Assembly (NCBI GenBank): GCA_903916255.1 | Contig: CAIWVW010000132.1 | Coordinates: forward strand, 1 to 64,000 | From: an uncultured Bacteroidota bacterium | Lineage (GTDB): Bacteria > Bacteroidota > Bacteroidia > JABEUT01 | Reading direction: 5' to 3' | DNA length: 64,000 bases | In this document: positions 9,996 to 20,140 of the stretch, one piece after another | Layout: each line of letters opens with the position of its first letter | Numbering within the stretch: position 1 is the first letter of the stretch | The notes under the pieces: model-generated | Told to the model about the DNA's origin: nothing | Database searches by the model: none | The model's input: the letters and a program-made list of their open reading frames with translations, nothing else | Program-made: the position numbers and the translations under genes

Positions 9996-11612
9996 ATGCA
10001 TCGGAAAATAAACTCATATTTTGCATTCCTCCCCCTCCTTTTCATTCTCTCATGCGGAAGGAACGCTAACTATGAAACCGGCAATGTTTTCAGGTATAAC
10101 GAGATGGGTGATATAACCTCACTCGACCCTGCCGAAGCCCGCAATTTTGAAAACCTGTGGGTGGATAACCAACTGTATAACGGGCTCATCCAAACGGGAG
10201 ATTCATTCAGCATAAAACCATGTATTGCCAAAAAATGGGAAATATCTGCCGATGGATTGACCTATACTTTCCACTTGCGAAACGATGTTTTTTTCCAGGA
10301 TAATGAAGTGTTCCCAAATGGGAAAGGAAGGAAAGTAACAGCCCATGATTTTGTTTTTACGTTCAACCGGTTGCTGGACCCGAGAGTATCGGATGCCACC
10401 TCGTTATTAGAAAAAGCCAACGACTTTAATGCCCCAAATGATTCCACTTTTGTAATTCACTTAAAAACCCCGTTCGCACCTTTCCTGCATATATTATTGA
10501 TGAAATATTTTTCGGTTGTGCCGGAAGAAGCGGTAAAAAAATATGGAATGGATTTTGGCGAAAACCCTGTTGGCACAGGCCCTTTCAGGCTTATAAAATG
10601 GGAACATGGCAATGCCATGGTATTAAAACGAAATCCCAATTATTTCGAAAAGGATGCTGCCGGAAACAGGTTGCCCTATCTCAATGGAGTTATTATTTCG
10701 TTTTTAAAAGATGAGGAAACTTCCTTCCTTGAATTTATGGATGGTAAATTCGATATGGTTTCCGGAATCAATGCCATTAACCCCAGAGTGGCTTTCACGC
10801 CAGATGGACAACTACGAAAGGAATTTGCTGATAAAGTATATATACAAAGAACGCCATTTATTAAAACCGATTATTTAGGTTTTATTTTAGACAGCAAAAA
10901 TAGCAATTCCGCTTTAGCAAACCCGCTGGTACGCGAAGCTATAAACTACGCCATCAACAGAGAAGAAATAGTCCGCTACCTCCGCTACAATACAGGTATT
11001 CCGGCTGAAAATGGCTTTATTCCTCAACTTTTGCCCGGGCATGGAAAAATAGCGGGATATTGTTATAACCCCGATAAAGCGCTTGATTTATTAAAACAAG
11101 CCGGATACCCTAATGGCAAAGGCTTATCCTATATTTCACTTTTTGTTTCCGCACAGGATTATCAATTAGCGGAAGCCTTGCAGGCACAACTTCAAAATGT
11201 GGGCATACGATTGAAAGTGGAAACCGAACAACCGGCCATCCTCGCCGAAGGCGTAGCGAACGGACAATGCTACTTTTTCAAAAAATCGTGGATTGGCGAT
11301 TATCCTGACGGAGAAAATTTCCTTTCGCTTTTTTACAGCAAAAGTTTCTCGCCCGGCGGAATTAATTATACGCATTACGCAAATGCCTCTTTCGATTCCC
11401 TATATGCCCACGCTATTTGCGAAACAAATGATTCCGCCCGTGCGGCAGAATATACCCAAATGGATAGAATGATAGTGGATGCCGCCCCTATTGTGCCTCT
11501 TTATTATGACGAAGTAATACGTCTGGTAAATAAAAGAGTAAGCGGTCTTCCTTTAGACCCGTTAAACTCACTTGACTTAAGGTATGTGAGGAAGATTGAG
11601 CCAAAACAATAA
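9996..11612 (+). CDS. ABC transporter substrate-binding protein (peptide, family 5), lipoprotein
   Basis: Lipobox LFILSCG; WEISADGLTYTFHLRNDVFFQD, VGTGPFRL, YNPDKALDLLKQAGYPNGKG typical of SBP_bac_5; ORF also opens at 9975. Confidence 0.9.
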   Translation: MHRKINSYFAFLPLLFILSCGRNANYETGNVFRYNEMGDITSLDPAEARNFENLWVDNQLYNGLIQTGDSFSIKPCIAKKWEISADGLTYTFHLRNDVFFQDNEVFPNGKGRKVTAHDFVFTFNRLLDPRVSDATSLLEKANDFNAPNDSTFVIHLKTPFAPFLHILLMKYFSVVPEEAVKKYGMDFGENPVGTGPFRLIKWEHGNAMVLKRNPNYFEKDAAGNRLPYLNGVIISFLKDEETSFLEFMDGKFDMVSGINAINPRVAFTPDGQLRKEFADKVYIQRTPFIKTDYLGFILDSKNSNSALANPLVREAINYAINREEIVRYLRYNTGIPAENGFIPQLLPGHGKIAGYCYNPDKALDLLKQAGYPNGKGLSYISLFVSAQDYQLAEALQAQLQNVGIRLKVETEQPAILAEGVANGQCYFFKKSWIGDYPDGENFLSLFYSKSFSPGGINYTHYANASFDSLYAHAICETNDSARAAEYTQMDRMIVDAAPIVPLYYDEVIRLVNKRVSGLPLDPLNSLDLRYVRKIEPKQ

Positions 11613-11725
11613 AAAGAATCTGCTGTTTTATCTAAAATATTTACATTAGCCTTCATTTTGTAAAAACCCCGTCCTCACCCAGCCTCATTTAAACTAAATA
11701 TTTGCATTCATCTTTTCTTATTTCC

Positions 11726-13429
11726 ATGAAAATAGTCAATAAAATAATTCAGTTCTTTTACTTTATAATTGTAATTTATATTTCTACCATTATATCGGGA
11801 TGTGCGGGGATATTCGGCACATCGCGCAATGTTACATTTATTACCAAACAAGATAGCGTAAAGGTTGTAGCCTACCCTAATTTCGATATTGGCGGCGACA
11901 GCATAGTAGTACCCATGCACGGAAACAAAGGCACCGTGAAGTTGAAAGACAAGATGAAATATTACACTATTAAAGAAGAAAAGAAAGGCTACGAAACCAA
12001 ATCAATATATGTAAACGTAAATAACCTGAATGCCTGGAAGCTGCTTGATATGCTTGTACCCCTATCCTGCGATGTATATTTGCTTTCGGGTGCCGGTTCC
12101 ACCACCGTGAATAACCCGGCCGGAGGAACAACGGTGCAGGAAGGCCACCTGTTCCCATTTGCGCTTTACGGCGGCACTTTCGGCTGGGCCATGATTTTCT
12201 TCGGCCACTGGGCCACATACAATAAAGAATATGCGCTGCCTGAGCTTCAACATGCGCTGCCTGTGGGCCATACTTTACTCGACACCAACCGCAGAGCCGA
12301 CAGCAGCAAAAAGGTGTATGTTAAAAATGTGGCCATCAATATTTCAAAAGACAGTATGGTGGAATATTATTACCAATCTCCCGAGGATTACAACAAGCAT
12401 AAGTCATACAAAAAGGAATACATCGGTGATGCTTATACTGTTAAGCATTCCATATACAGAGACAGCCTGAATGATTACCTGATGCGCTGGAACTACATCG
12501 ACACCAACAAAGGGTTCTTTTCATTTGTATACAAAAAAAGTTGTTATATACGCTGCACCGTCGAGGGAATTACCATTAATACTATTGGCAGCAAAACGGT
12601 ATTCAACCTGAGGTCGGACTGGAAGTTGTATGGAGTTACGGGTGACAAGGAAATATACAAAACTAAACTCACCGGATTATCTGAAATGCGCAATTTTTAT
12701 ATAACCGATTACACCGTTGGCACGCTTATGACCGATGCACTGACGGAAGCCCTGGCGCAGTTTCTCGATTTAGATACTGTTTCGAAATGCCTGGCCAGCC
12801 ACACCGCCAATATGAAAGCGATGAACGATTGGGATACCCTGAAGTTTTCCGATTCGGGCATGGTGAAATCCTTGCAGGAAGCCGTTAAAGCAGTCGTAAC
12901 CGTTAAAACCCCCGAAGGGCATGGCAGCGGTTGTATTGTTTCGCACGATGGGTACATTGTTACCAATTACCACGTTATTGCGGAAGATACATCAGACGAG
13001 GTGAAGATTATTACATCAGACGGCGATTCGCTGAAAGCCAAATATATACGGAGCAATACTTCGTATGATTTGGCATTGCTGAAAATTGAAAAAGCGGGCA
13101 ACTATAAATTCTTCAGCCCGAACCTGAGCGCCGAAATTAATGTGGGGACCGAAGTGTATGCCATTGGAACCCCTACCGATATTGAATTGGGCCAAACAAT
13201 GACAAGGGGAATCATCTCGAGCAAGCGCAAAATAGGCGACCGTATTTTAATACAGACCGACGTAAGTGTAAACCCCGGAAACAGTGGTGGCGGGCTGGTT
13301 GATGATAAAGGCGTGCTGCAGGGAATTGTAAATGCTTCCCTTATACGCTGGGGTGTACAGGGCATTAGCTTTGCTATTCCCGCGCACTATATACAGGATG
13401 CATTGAAGATAAAATTTGTGCAGAGGTAA
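11726..13429 (+). CDS. Lipoprotein with N-terminal unknown region and C-terminal trypsin-like (S1C/DegP-type) protease domain
   Basis: Lipobox-like IISGCAG; GSGCIVSHDGYIVTNYHVI, YDLALLKI, NPGNSGGGLVDDKGVLQGIV catalytic motifs; ATG 11726 preferred to TTG 11702. Confidence 0.85.
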   Translation: MKIVNKIIQFFYFIIVIYISTIISGCAGIFGTSRNVTFITKQDSVKVVAYPNFDIGGDSIVVPMHGNKGTVKLKDKMKYYTIKEEKKGYETKSIYVNVNNLNAWKLLDMLVPLSCDVYLLSGAGSTTVNNPAGGTTVQEGHLFPFALYGGTFGWAMIFFGHWATYNKEYALPELQHALPVGHTLLDTNRRADSSKKVYVKNVAINISKDSMVEYYYQSPEDYNKHKSYKKEYIGDAYTVKHSIYRDSLNDYLMRWNYIDTNKGFFSFVYKKSCYIRCTVEGITINTIGSKTVFNLRSDWKLYGVTGDKEIYKTKLTGLSEMRNFYITDYTVGTLMTDALTEALAQFLDLDTVSKCLASHTANMKAMNDWDTLKFSDSGMVKSLQEAVKAVVTVKTPEGHGSGCIVSHDGYIVTNYHVIAEDTSDEVKIITSDGDSLKAKYIRSNTSYDLALLKIEKAGNYKFFSPNLSAEINVGTEVYAIGTPTDIELGQTMTRGIISSKRKIGDRILIQTDVSVNPGNSGGGLVDDKGVLQGIVNASLIRWGVQGISFAIPAHYIQDALKIKFVQR

Positions 13430-13446
13430 TTTCTTGCAAAGGCAAG

Positions 13447-13519
13447 TTTCTCGCAAAGACGCAAAAGCCGCTATGAAAATACATGCTTTACTTTGCGAGT
13501 CTTGCGTCTTTGCGAGAAA
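13447..13519. repeat. Inverted repeat TTTCTCGCAAAGACGCAA...TTGCGTCTTTGCGAGAAA
   Basis: Perfect 18-bp arms 13447-13464 and 13502-13519. Confidence 0.9.
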
Positions 13520-13563
13520 TCCGCTTTTTCTGAGAGCATCCGCGCAATCTGCGGGAAATACTT

Positions 13564-13995
13564 TTAACCTCCCCCATTGCCTTTTTCTTCCGGTTTCACA
13601 TACCCCTCCCTTCGCGGGTCTTGCGGAGTACTAACCCATTTAATTTTTACCCTGGTAGGTACATTATTAAATCGGGATGCTATTAGCATATCTTGTGGGA
13701 TGTTTTTAAAATATACTCCTATCAGACGGTTTAAAACAAATGCATTGCCCTTATCTACCATTTTAAGCGCTGCATCCATTAAATGGTCCTTAATGTTGCG
13801 ATAGGCTATGTCCCTTAGGTTTTCTGCTTTATCTGCGTAATCGTTGTCTTCTTTCAGCCAGCGGTAATGCGTGCTGGTAGCTATTTTAATCAGTTTGGCG
13901 GCTTTCCACACATTGCCAAAATTGGCTTCGAGCGAATAAAGCATCAATTCCTTTTTGTGGGCTGTTGTTTTAGCTGAACTATTCCCCATATCCAT
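13564..13995 (-). CDS. Phage-type HTH / terminase small subunit-like protein
   Basis: LEANFGNVWKAAKLIKIATSTHYRWLKEDNDYADK resembles the phBC6A51-type HTH; no other phage genes nearby. Confidence 0.55.
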   Translation of the reverse strand: MDMGNSSAKTTAHKKELMLYSLEANFGNVWKAAKLIKIATSTHYRWLKEDNDYADKAENLRDIAYRNIKDHLMDAALKMVDKGNAFVLNRLIGVYFKNIPQDMLIASRFNNVPTRVKIKWVSTPQDPRREGYVKPEEKGNGGG

Positions 13996-14075
13996 TGAAT
14001 TTACTGCAAGTATAGGGTGGCAAAAAGTGGTTTATTGGAAAGTCAATGACTTTTATATCCCGGTATCTTTTCCGC

Positions 14076-15035
14076 CTATTTTTTTGTGCCGAACTTGGCG
14101 ATATCTTTTAATACATTATTATTCAACTTGAATGTAGCCATTAAATCATTCATTTCAGCAGAGGTTTTAGTTGCGTCGGAATAGGCTAATATGGCCCCGT
14201 CGGAACAGTTGACAACCCAACACATATATGAATGGTTAGCTATGTCAGCAAATCCGGTAGTATAAAGATAAGCACAGGAAGGGGCTAAAGCTAAAACAGA
14301 ATCTTCCAAATCACTCTGGCTCACTACCTGGTATTTAAAAGGGTAATTAGCTTTTAAATTATCCTCCATGTCTTCGTTTACACAAGCCGAAGAAATAAGA
14401 AGGGTTTTTTGTGAAAGAATATGTTTATTCTCATTAACCATATCTTTTAAATCAACCGATTTTTGACTGCCGGCTTCATATTTAAAAATATAGCTTTCCC
14501 TCAACAAATAGTATGCAAAATCAGCTTCTTCCGGAATGAGCATATCCAAAGTGGCTCCATAAATTGGAATTCTTTTCAAATCGGTGCTTATACCAAATTC
14601 AGGAAAACTTCCGCTAACAACGTTAGCATTGGCATTTATATTCCAACTTAATTCGCGGTTAAACTCCATCCAGTTGCAACAATAAATCAATACATATTTA
14701 TCGGACCCATTCTTTAATAATTCTCTCACTTCTTCCCTGGTTTTAAATAAAACAGGTTTGCTGTTAAAAGTCCAGAATTTTGCCGAAGCTTTCAAATTAT
14801 CGTTAAACTCATCATTAGTTTTGGTATATAAATCTATTGACTGTTCGTCTTCATTCTTATTAAATTCCTTTATCAAATTTGGAGACAGTGAATTAAGGAC
14901 CATAATGGGTTGCCTGTCTTTCAATTCCACAGCTTCATTATGACTGGGAGTGGAAAACTTGCCGCTTTGGGCATAAAGGGCTGTGGTAAAAACTACCAGC
15001 GTAAGTAAGGTGTAAAATGATTTATTTGTTTTCAT
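14076..15035 (-). CDS. Hypothetical secreted protein
   Basis: Signal peptide MKTNKSFYTLLTLVVFTTALYAQ at the 15035 start; -7 box on minus strand at 15052-15059. Confidence 0.75.
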   Translation of the reverse strand: MKTNKSFYTLLTLVVFTTALYAQSGKFSTPSHNEAVELKDRQPIMVLNSLSPNLIKEFNKNEDEQSIDLYTKTNDEFNDNLKASAKFWTFNSKPVLFKTREEVRELLKNGSDKYVLIYCCNWMEFNRELSWNINANANVVSGSFPEFGISTDLKRIPIYGATLDMLIPEEADFAYYLLRESYIFKYEAGSQKSVDLKDMVNENKHILSQKTLLISSACVNEDMEDNLKANYPFKYQVVSQSDLEDSVLALAPSCAYLYTTGFADIANHSYMCWVVNCSDGAILAYSDATKTSAEMNDLMATFKLNNNVLKDIAKFGTKK

Positions 15036-15313
15036 TGATTTTATAAAAGAGCAAAAATATAGTTTTATTTTAAGTGCCTTGCATATGCCACCCATTTGCT
15101 ACACAACTTAATTGCAACAGTAATTTAAAACTGGTGTTGCACTTATAACTCAAAGGTTATCTGCCGGAAACAATCTGTGTTGCCGTTTGAAAAACCCTTG
15201 AAAAGTGTAGCATATCGGAAAAGAAACAGGCTGTTTTTCTAAATTCAACAATCAACTGTTCATACTTTATAATTGTATGACATATTACCATGTGTTGGTC
15301 TTCTAAAAAGTAA

Positions 15314-15321
15314 TAACTTTG
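15314..15321 (+). promoter_or_regulatory. Bacteroidota -7 box TAACTTTG upstream of kor operon
   Basis: TAnnTTTG match. Confidence 0.45.
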
Positions 15322-15336
15322 GCAACCCAAATCAGT

Positions 15337-15402
15337 AGAAAGTTCATAAAGTTCCTAAAGTCAGGACTTTATAAACTTGATGAACTTTATAAACTTTATA
15401 AC
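15337..15402. repeat. AAGTT(T)ATAAAGTT low-complexity tract
   Basis: Reiterated AAAGTTCATAAAGTT...ACTTTATAAACTTGATGAACTTTATAAACTTTATAA. Confidence 0.7.
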
Positions 15403-15410
15403 TCAAGGAA

Positions 15411-17192
15411 TTGGAACCAACAAACATTAAAGACCCGGAGTACTTCCACAAAGTGGTCGATTGCCAATATGCCTGTCCGGCGCATACCCCCGTACCGGAA
15501 TATATCCGGCTGATAGCGGAACAAAAATATACCGAAGCCTATATGGTAAACTGGGAATCGAATGTATTCCCGGGTATCCTTGGCAGAACCTGCGACCGTC
15601 CCTGCGAACCGGCTTGCCGCCGCGGACGTGTTGAAAAAGAACCGGTTGCTATCTGCCGCCTGAAAAGGGTTGCTGCCGATAACAAGGATGATGTAAAGCA
15701 CCTGATGCCTAAAATACCAACCACCAAAAATGGCAAAAAGATTGCCATGGTGGGAGCAGGCCCCGCATCCTTAACCGTTGCCCGCGACCTTGCACCGCAA
15801 GGTTATGAACTTCATTTATATGATGAACAAAAAGCAGGCGGAGGCTTCATGCGAAGCCAGATACCTTCTTTCCGTTTGCCTGAAACCGTATTGGATGAAG
15901 AAGTGAACTATATATTGGATATGGGCGTTGTGTCTACATTCAATACCCGTGTAAACAGCCTTGCTGAATTGCTTACCAAAGGCTATGATGCCATATTTGT
16001 GGGTTCAGGCGCTCCCCGCGGACGCGATTTGGACCTGCCGGGAAGACAGGAAGCTAAAGCTAATATCCACATTGGTATTGACTGGCTGGCAAGTGTAGCT
16101 TTTGAACATATTACCAAAATAGGTAAAAAGGTAATCGTTTTAGGTGGTGGTAACACCGCTATGGACTGTTGCCGTACCGCTCGCCGCCTCGGTGGCGACC
16201 ATGTAAAGGTGTTGGTTCGTTCACCATTTGCCGAAATGAAAGCCTCCCCTTGGGAAAAGGAAGATGCTGCACATGAAGATATCCCAATTATAGATAACCA
16301 CGTTCCAAAGGCATTTATCGTTGAAAACGGAAAGCTGAAAGGCATGACCTTTGACAGGGTGAAACCGGTACGTGATGAAAACGGAAAGCGTAGCCTCGTA
16401 TCTACCGGAGAACCGGAAGTATTTGTTGAAGCAGATGATGTGTTAATAGCTGTGGGACAGGAAAACTCCTTCCCATGGATTGAACGCAACATCGGTATCG
16501 AATTCGACAAATGGGATATGCCTGTTGTAGATCCTACTACCTTCCAATCTACTAACCCTAAGGTATTTTTTGGCGGCGATGCTGCATTCGGACCGAAAAA
16601 CGTAATTACTGCAGTAGCCCACGGACATTATGCTGCCGTATCTATTGACCTGATGTGTAGAGGAGAGGACATCACTAAACGCCCTTCACCATACACCAAT
16701 TTGGTAAGCACCAAAATGGGCGTGCATGAATGGAGTTACGATAATCAGGTAACTACCGATATACGTTACAAAGTTCCGCATGCGGAAAAGAAAATGACGT
16801 TGAAAGACCGCAAGCATGAAGTGGAACTTGGGTTTGATGTAGCCACCGGATTTAAAGAAGCTGAACGCTGCCTGAACTGCGATGTTCAAACAGTATTCAC
16901 GGAAAGCAAATGCATAGAGTGCGACGCCTGTGTGGATATTTGCCCTACATCATGCATCACCTTCACCATGAATGAAGATAGTGAAAACGATTTGCGCAAG
17001 CATTTGAAAGCTCCGGCAACAAACAAATCGCAGGATTTGTACGTTTCTAAAACATTGCCAACCGCAAGGGTAATGGTGAAAGACGAGGATGTTTGCCTGC
17101 ACTGCGGGCTATGCGCAGAACGCTGCCCAACCGCAGCATGGGATATGCAGAAATATATTTATAATACAACTAAAGCCAGTAAAGTATGGTAG
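15411..17192 (+). CDS. FAD/NAD(P)-dependent oxidoreductase (GltD-like) with C-terminal 2x[4Fe-4S] ferredoxin domain
   Basis: CxxxC(x)nC GltD N-terminus, KIAMVGAGPASLTVARDL, VIVLGGGNTAMDCCRTA, CIECDACVDICPTSC and CLHCGLCAERCPT; TTG start (in-frame TAA at 15399). Confidence 0.88.
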   Translation: MEPTNIKDPEYFHKVVDCQYACPAHTPVPEYIRLIAEQKYTEAYMVNWESNVFPGILGRTCDRPCEPACRRGRVEKEPVAICRLKRVAADNKDDVKHLMPKIPTTKNGKKIAMVGAGPASLTVARDLAPQGYELHLYDEQKAGGGFMRSQIPSFRLPETVLDEEVNYILDMGVVSTFNTRVNSLAELLTKGYDAIFVGSGAPRGRDLDLPGRQEAKANIHIGIDWLASVAFEHITKIGKKVIVLGGGNTAMDCCRTARRLGGDHVKVLVRSPFAEMKASPWEKEDAAHEDIPIIDNHVPKAFIVENGKLKGMTFDRVKPVRDENGKRSLVSTGEPEVFVEADDVLIAVGQENSFPWIERNIGIEFDKWDMPVVDPTTFQSTNPKVFFGGDAAFGPKNVITAVAHGHYAAVSIDLMCRGEDITKRPSPYTNLVSTKMGVHEWSYDNQVTTDIRYKVPHAEKKMTLKDRKHEVELGFDVATGFKEAERCLNCDVQTVFTESKCIECDACVDICPTSCITFTMNEDSENDLRKHLKAPATNKSQDLYVSKTLPTARVMVKDEDVCLHCGLCAERCPTAAWDMQKYIYNTTKASKVW

Positions 17193-19021
17193 GGCTTGAT
17201 AAAGTAAACGACTTCGTAGTTAAGTTTGCAAACGTAAATGGTACAGGTTCCGCAAGCGCGAACTTACTTTTCACGAAATCGATTTTCCGGATGGGATTAT
17301 ATGTTAGTCCCAAAAACTTTTTCCCGTCGAATATACAAGGTTTACCAACCTGGTATGAAGTGCGGGTGAATGACAAAGGCTACATAGGCCGCCGCGATGG
17401 CGTCGACCTGATGGTTGCCGTAAACGCGCAAAGCCTTAAAGCGGATATCAGCGAGGTGAAACCGGGCGGATATTTGCTATACGATAGCAGCAAAATGCTC
17501 TATTCGGAATTTATCCGCGAGGATGTGAACTATATTGGCGTTCCGTTAATGGAAATGTGCAATAAGGAATTCGCTGACCCAAGGCAACGCTTGCTCTTCA
17601 AAAATATAATGTATGTAGGTGCGCTTTCAGCCCTGTTGGATATTGAGTTTGCAGTGTTGGAAAGTTTGATTTCGGAACAATTTGCCGGAAAGGAAAAACT
17701 GATTGCCCCAAATATTAAAGCATTGAAATTAGGCGCCGATTATATAAAGGCAAACTATAAATACCCGTTGGATATTCGTGTGGAAAGGCGTAACCTGACC
17801 GACAACCTGATTATGATGGAAGGCAATGCGGCCTGCGGATTAGGCGCCGTTTATGCAGGAGCCACTTTTGCAGCATGGTATCCTATTACACCTTCAACTT
17901 CAGTGGTAGAAGGCTTTATGGATTATTGCGCAGAGTTCCGCAATGCGCCTGATGGGAAAAAGAATTATGCCATTGTTCAGGCGGAAGATGAATTAGCAGC
18001 TATTGGAATGGCTATTGGCGCCAACTGGAACGGTGCAAGGGCTTTTACAGCGACCAGCGGCCCGGGGCTATCGCTTATGAATGAATTTTTAGGATTGGCA
18101 TATTATGCCGAAATACCTGTTGTATTGGTTGATGTGCAACGCACAGGCCCATCTACAGGGATGCCTACACGCGTGCAACAGTCTGACGTGTTGATGGCTG
18201 CCTATGCTTCGCATGGAGATACAAAGCATGTATTGTTGTTCCCGTCAACACCCAAAGAGTGTTTTGAAATGACCGCCGATGCATTTGATTTGGCGGAACA
18301 ATTGCAGACACCAGTGTTGGTAATGACAGACCTCGACTTAGGAATGAATGACCATGTTTGCGCTCCATTGGAATGGGATGAAAACAGGAAATTCAAACGG
18401 GGTAAAGTGCTAAGCGCAGAAGACCTCGATAAACTGGGCAGCGAAAGATACGGACGTTATTTAGACGTGGATAAAGACGGTATTACCTACCGCACCATTC
18501 CTGCAACCCACCCGACTAAAGGAGCGTTTGTAACCCGTGGTACATCGCGCGATGAATATGCAACGTATACGGAAGAAGGCCCACCTTATGAACGCAATAT
18601 GGAAAGGCTCATCCGTAAGTTTGAAACCGCCAAGAGCTACGTTCCCGGCCCACAGGTTTACAACCACGAAAACCAGCACGACCACGGAATCATATTCTAT
18701 GGAACATCAACCCAATCATCGGAAGAAGCCATTGACTTGCTAAAACAGAAAGGCATTTATTTAGATGCGTTGCGAATTAAATCTTTCCCATTCAATGAAA
18801 CGGTGGAAGACTTTATTGCCGCACACGACAAGATATTTTTAGTGGAGCAAAACCGCGATGCACAACTGAAAAGCCTCATGATGATTGAATTGGGCATTCC
18901 ATCCAAAAAGATTATTCCTGTTCTGAATTACGAAGGATTGCCAATTACTGCAGACTTCGTTGTGAAAGGAGTAGAAAAGAAATTAGTAAAAAAACGCAAA
19001 AAGTCAAATAGTATTGGGTAA
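17186..19021 (+). CDS. korA: 2-oxoacid:acceptor oxidoreductase, fused gamma/alpha subunit
   Basis: N-terminal gamma-type domain, then GNAACGLGAVYAGATFAAWYPITPSTSVVEGF and TSGPGLSLMNEF. Confidence 0.9.
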   Translation: MVGLDKVNDFVVKFANVNGTGSASANLLFTKSIFRMGLYVSPKNFFPSNIQGLPTWYEVRVNDKGYIGRRDGVDLMVAVNAQSLKADISEVKPGGYLLYDSSKMLYSEFIREDVNYIGVPLMEMCNKEFADPRQRLLFKNIMYVGALSALLDIEFAVLESLISEQFAGKEKLIAPNIKALKLGADYIKANYKYPLDIRVERRNLTDNLIMMEGNAACGLGAVYAGATFAAWYPITPSTSVVEGFMDYCAEFRNAPDGKKNYAIVQAEDELAAIGMAIGANWNGARAFTATSGPGLSLMNEFLGLAYYAEIPVVLVDVQRTGPSTGMPTRVQQSDVLMAAYASHGDTKHVLLFPSTPKECFEMTADAFDLAEQLQTPVLVMTDLDLGMNDHVCAPLEWDENRKFKRGKVLSAEDLDKLGSERYGRYLDVDKDGITYRTIPATHPTKGAFVTRGTSRDEYATYTEEGPPYERNMERLIRKFETAKSYVPGPQVYNHENQHDHGIIFYGTSTQSSEEAIDLLKQKGIYLDALRIKSFPFNETVEDFIAAHDKIFLVEQNRDAQLKSLMMIELGIPSKKIIPVLNYEGLPITADFVVKGVEKKLVKKRKKSNSIG

Positions 19022-19024
19022 AGA

Positions 19025-19055
19025 GTATTGAGTAGTGAGCCTCACTACTCGATAC
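19025..19055. repeat. Hairpin GTATTGAGTAGTGAG-C-CTCACTACTCGATAC between korA and korB
   Basis: 15-bp arms with one mismatch, followed by further ACTACTCACTAC. Confidence 0.75.
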
Positions 19056-19083
19056 CCACTACTCACTACCAAAAAGAAAAAAT

Positions 19084-20136
19084 ATGTCATACGCACGTCC
19101 CAAATTCCGCCACCCGCAATTACCCAAAAATGAACTGGGCTACACCCAGGATTATTATGAAGGGTCTATCTCTACATTGTGTGCAGGTTGTGGCCACGAT
19201 TCGATTAGTGCTGCTATTGTTCAAGCTTGTTTTGAAAACAATATCGAGCCACACAGAGTAGCAAAAATGTCGGGTATCGGTTGTTCTTCCAAGACCCCGG
19301 CCTATTTCTTAAGCCATTCTCATGGTTTCAACTCCGTACACGGACGTATGCCTTCGGTGGCTACCGGAGCTAACATGGCAAACAAAGGCCTTGTATATTT
19401 AGGTGTTTCCGGCGACGGAGATACAGCATCTATCGGTATGGGCCAGTTTGTTCATGCGGTTCGCCGTAACCTGAATATGGTTTACATAGTGATGAACAAC
19501 GGTTGCTATGGGCTTACCAAAGGGCAAGATTCAGCTACCGCTGACAAAGGCTCTAAAAACAAAGCTGGGAACGTAAACGATTTTGAATCTATCAACCTGG
19601 CAAGTCTGGCATTGGAACTGGGCGCAACTTTTGTAGCGCAAAGTTTTTCAGGCGATAAAACACAATTGGTTCCGCTTATTAAAGCTGCCATGAAACACAA
19701 CGGATTTGCATTTTTGAATGTCATTTCCCCTTGTGTTACTTTCAATAATAATGTGGGTTCTACCAAGAGTTATGATTTTGTTCGCGAACACCAGGAAGCT
19801 ACTTCTACCTTCGACCTTGTTCCGCATAAAACGGAAATTACTACCAAGTACGATGAAGGCACAACCAAATCGGTTGTAATGCACGACGGCTCGCTTATCC
19901 AATTACATAAGCTGGAAGAAAAATGGGACCCGCAAAACAAGCTGTCAGCCATGACTGCCCTTGAAAATGCTAAAAATAAAGGCGAAATACTTACCGGACT
20001 TATTTATATCAATGAGCAATCGGAAGACTTACACGCCTTGCTTAATACATCTGATACCCCCTTAAACAAACTCACCCAGGATGTTCTTTGCCCGGGAACT
20101 GAAAAGTTGAAGGAGATTAATAAGACATTGCGTTAA
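19084..20136 (+). CDS. korB: 2-oxoacid:acceptor oxidoreductase beta subunit (TPP-binding)
   Basis: CAGCGHDSI, GIGCSSKTPAYF, GDGDTASIGMGQFVHAVRRNLNMVYIVMNNGCYGLTKGQ. Confidence 0.92.
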   Translation: MSYARPKFRHPQLPKNELGYTQDYYEGSISTLCAGCGHDSISAAIVQACFENNIEPHRVAKMSGIGCSSKTPAYFLSHSHGFNSVHGRMPSVATGANMANKGLVYLGVSGDGDTASIGMGQFVHAVRRNLNMVYIVMNNGCYGLTKGQDSATADKGSKNKAGNVNDFESINLASLALELGATFVAQSFSGDKTQLVPLIKAAMKHNGFAFLNVISPCVTFNNNVGSTKSYDFVREHQEATSTFDLVPHKTEITTKYDEGTTKSVVMHDGSLIQLHKLEEKWDPQNKLSAMTALENAKNKGEILTGLIYINEQSEDLHALLNTSDTPLNKLTQDVLCPGTEKLKEINKTLR

Positions 20137-20140
20137 AGAT

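Noticed and set aside
15396-15701. Minus-strand ORF overlapping the start of the GltD-like gene
   Set aside because: Antisense to a conserved N-terminal domain; no independent evidence
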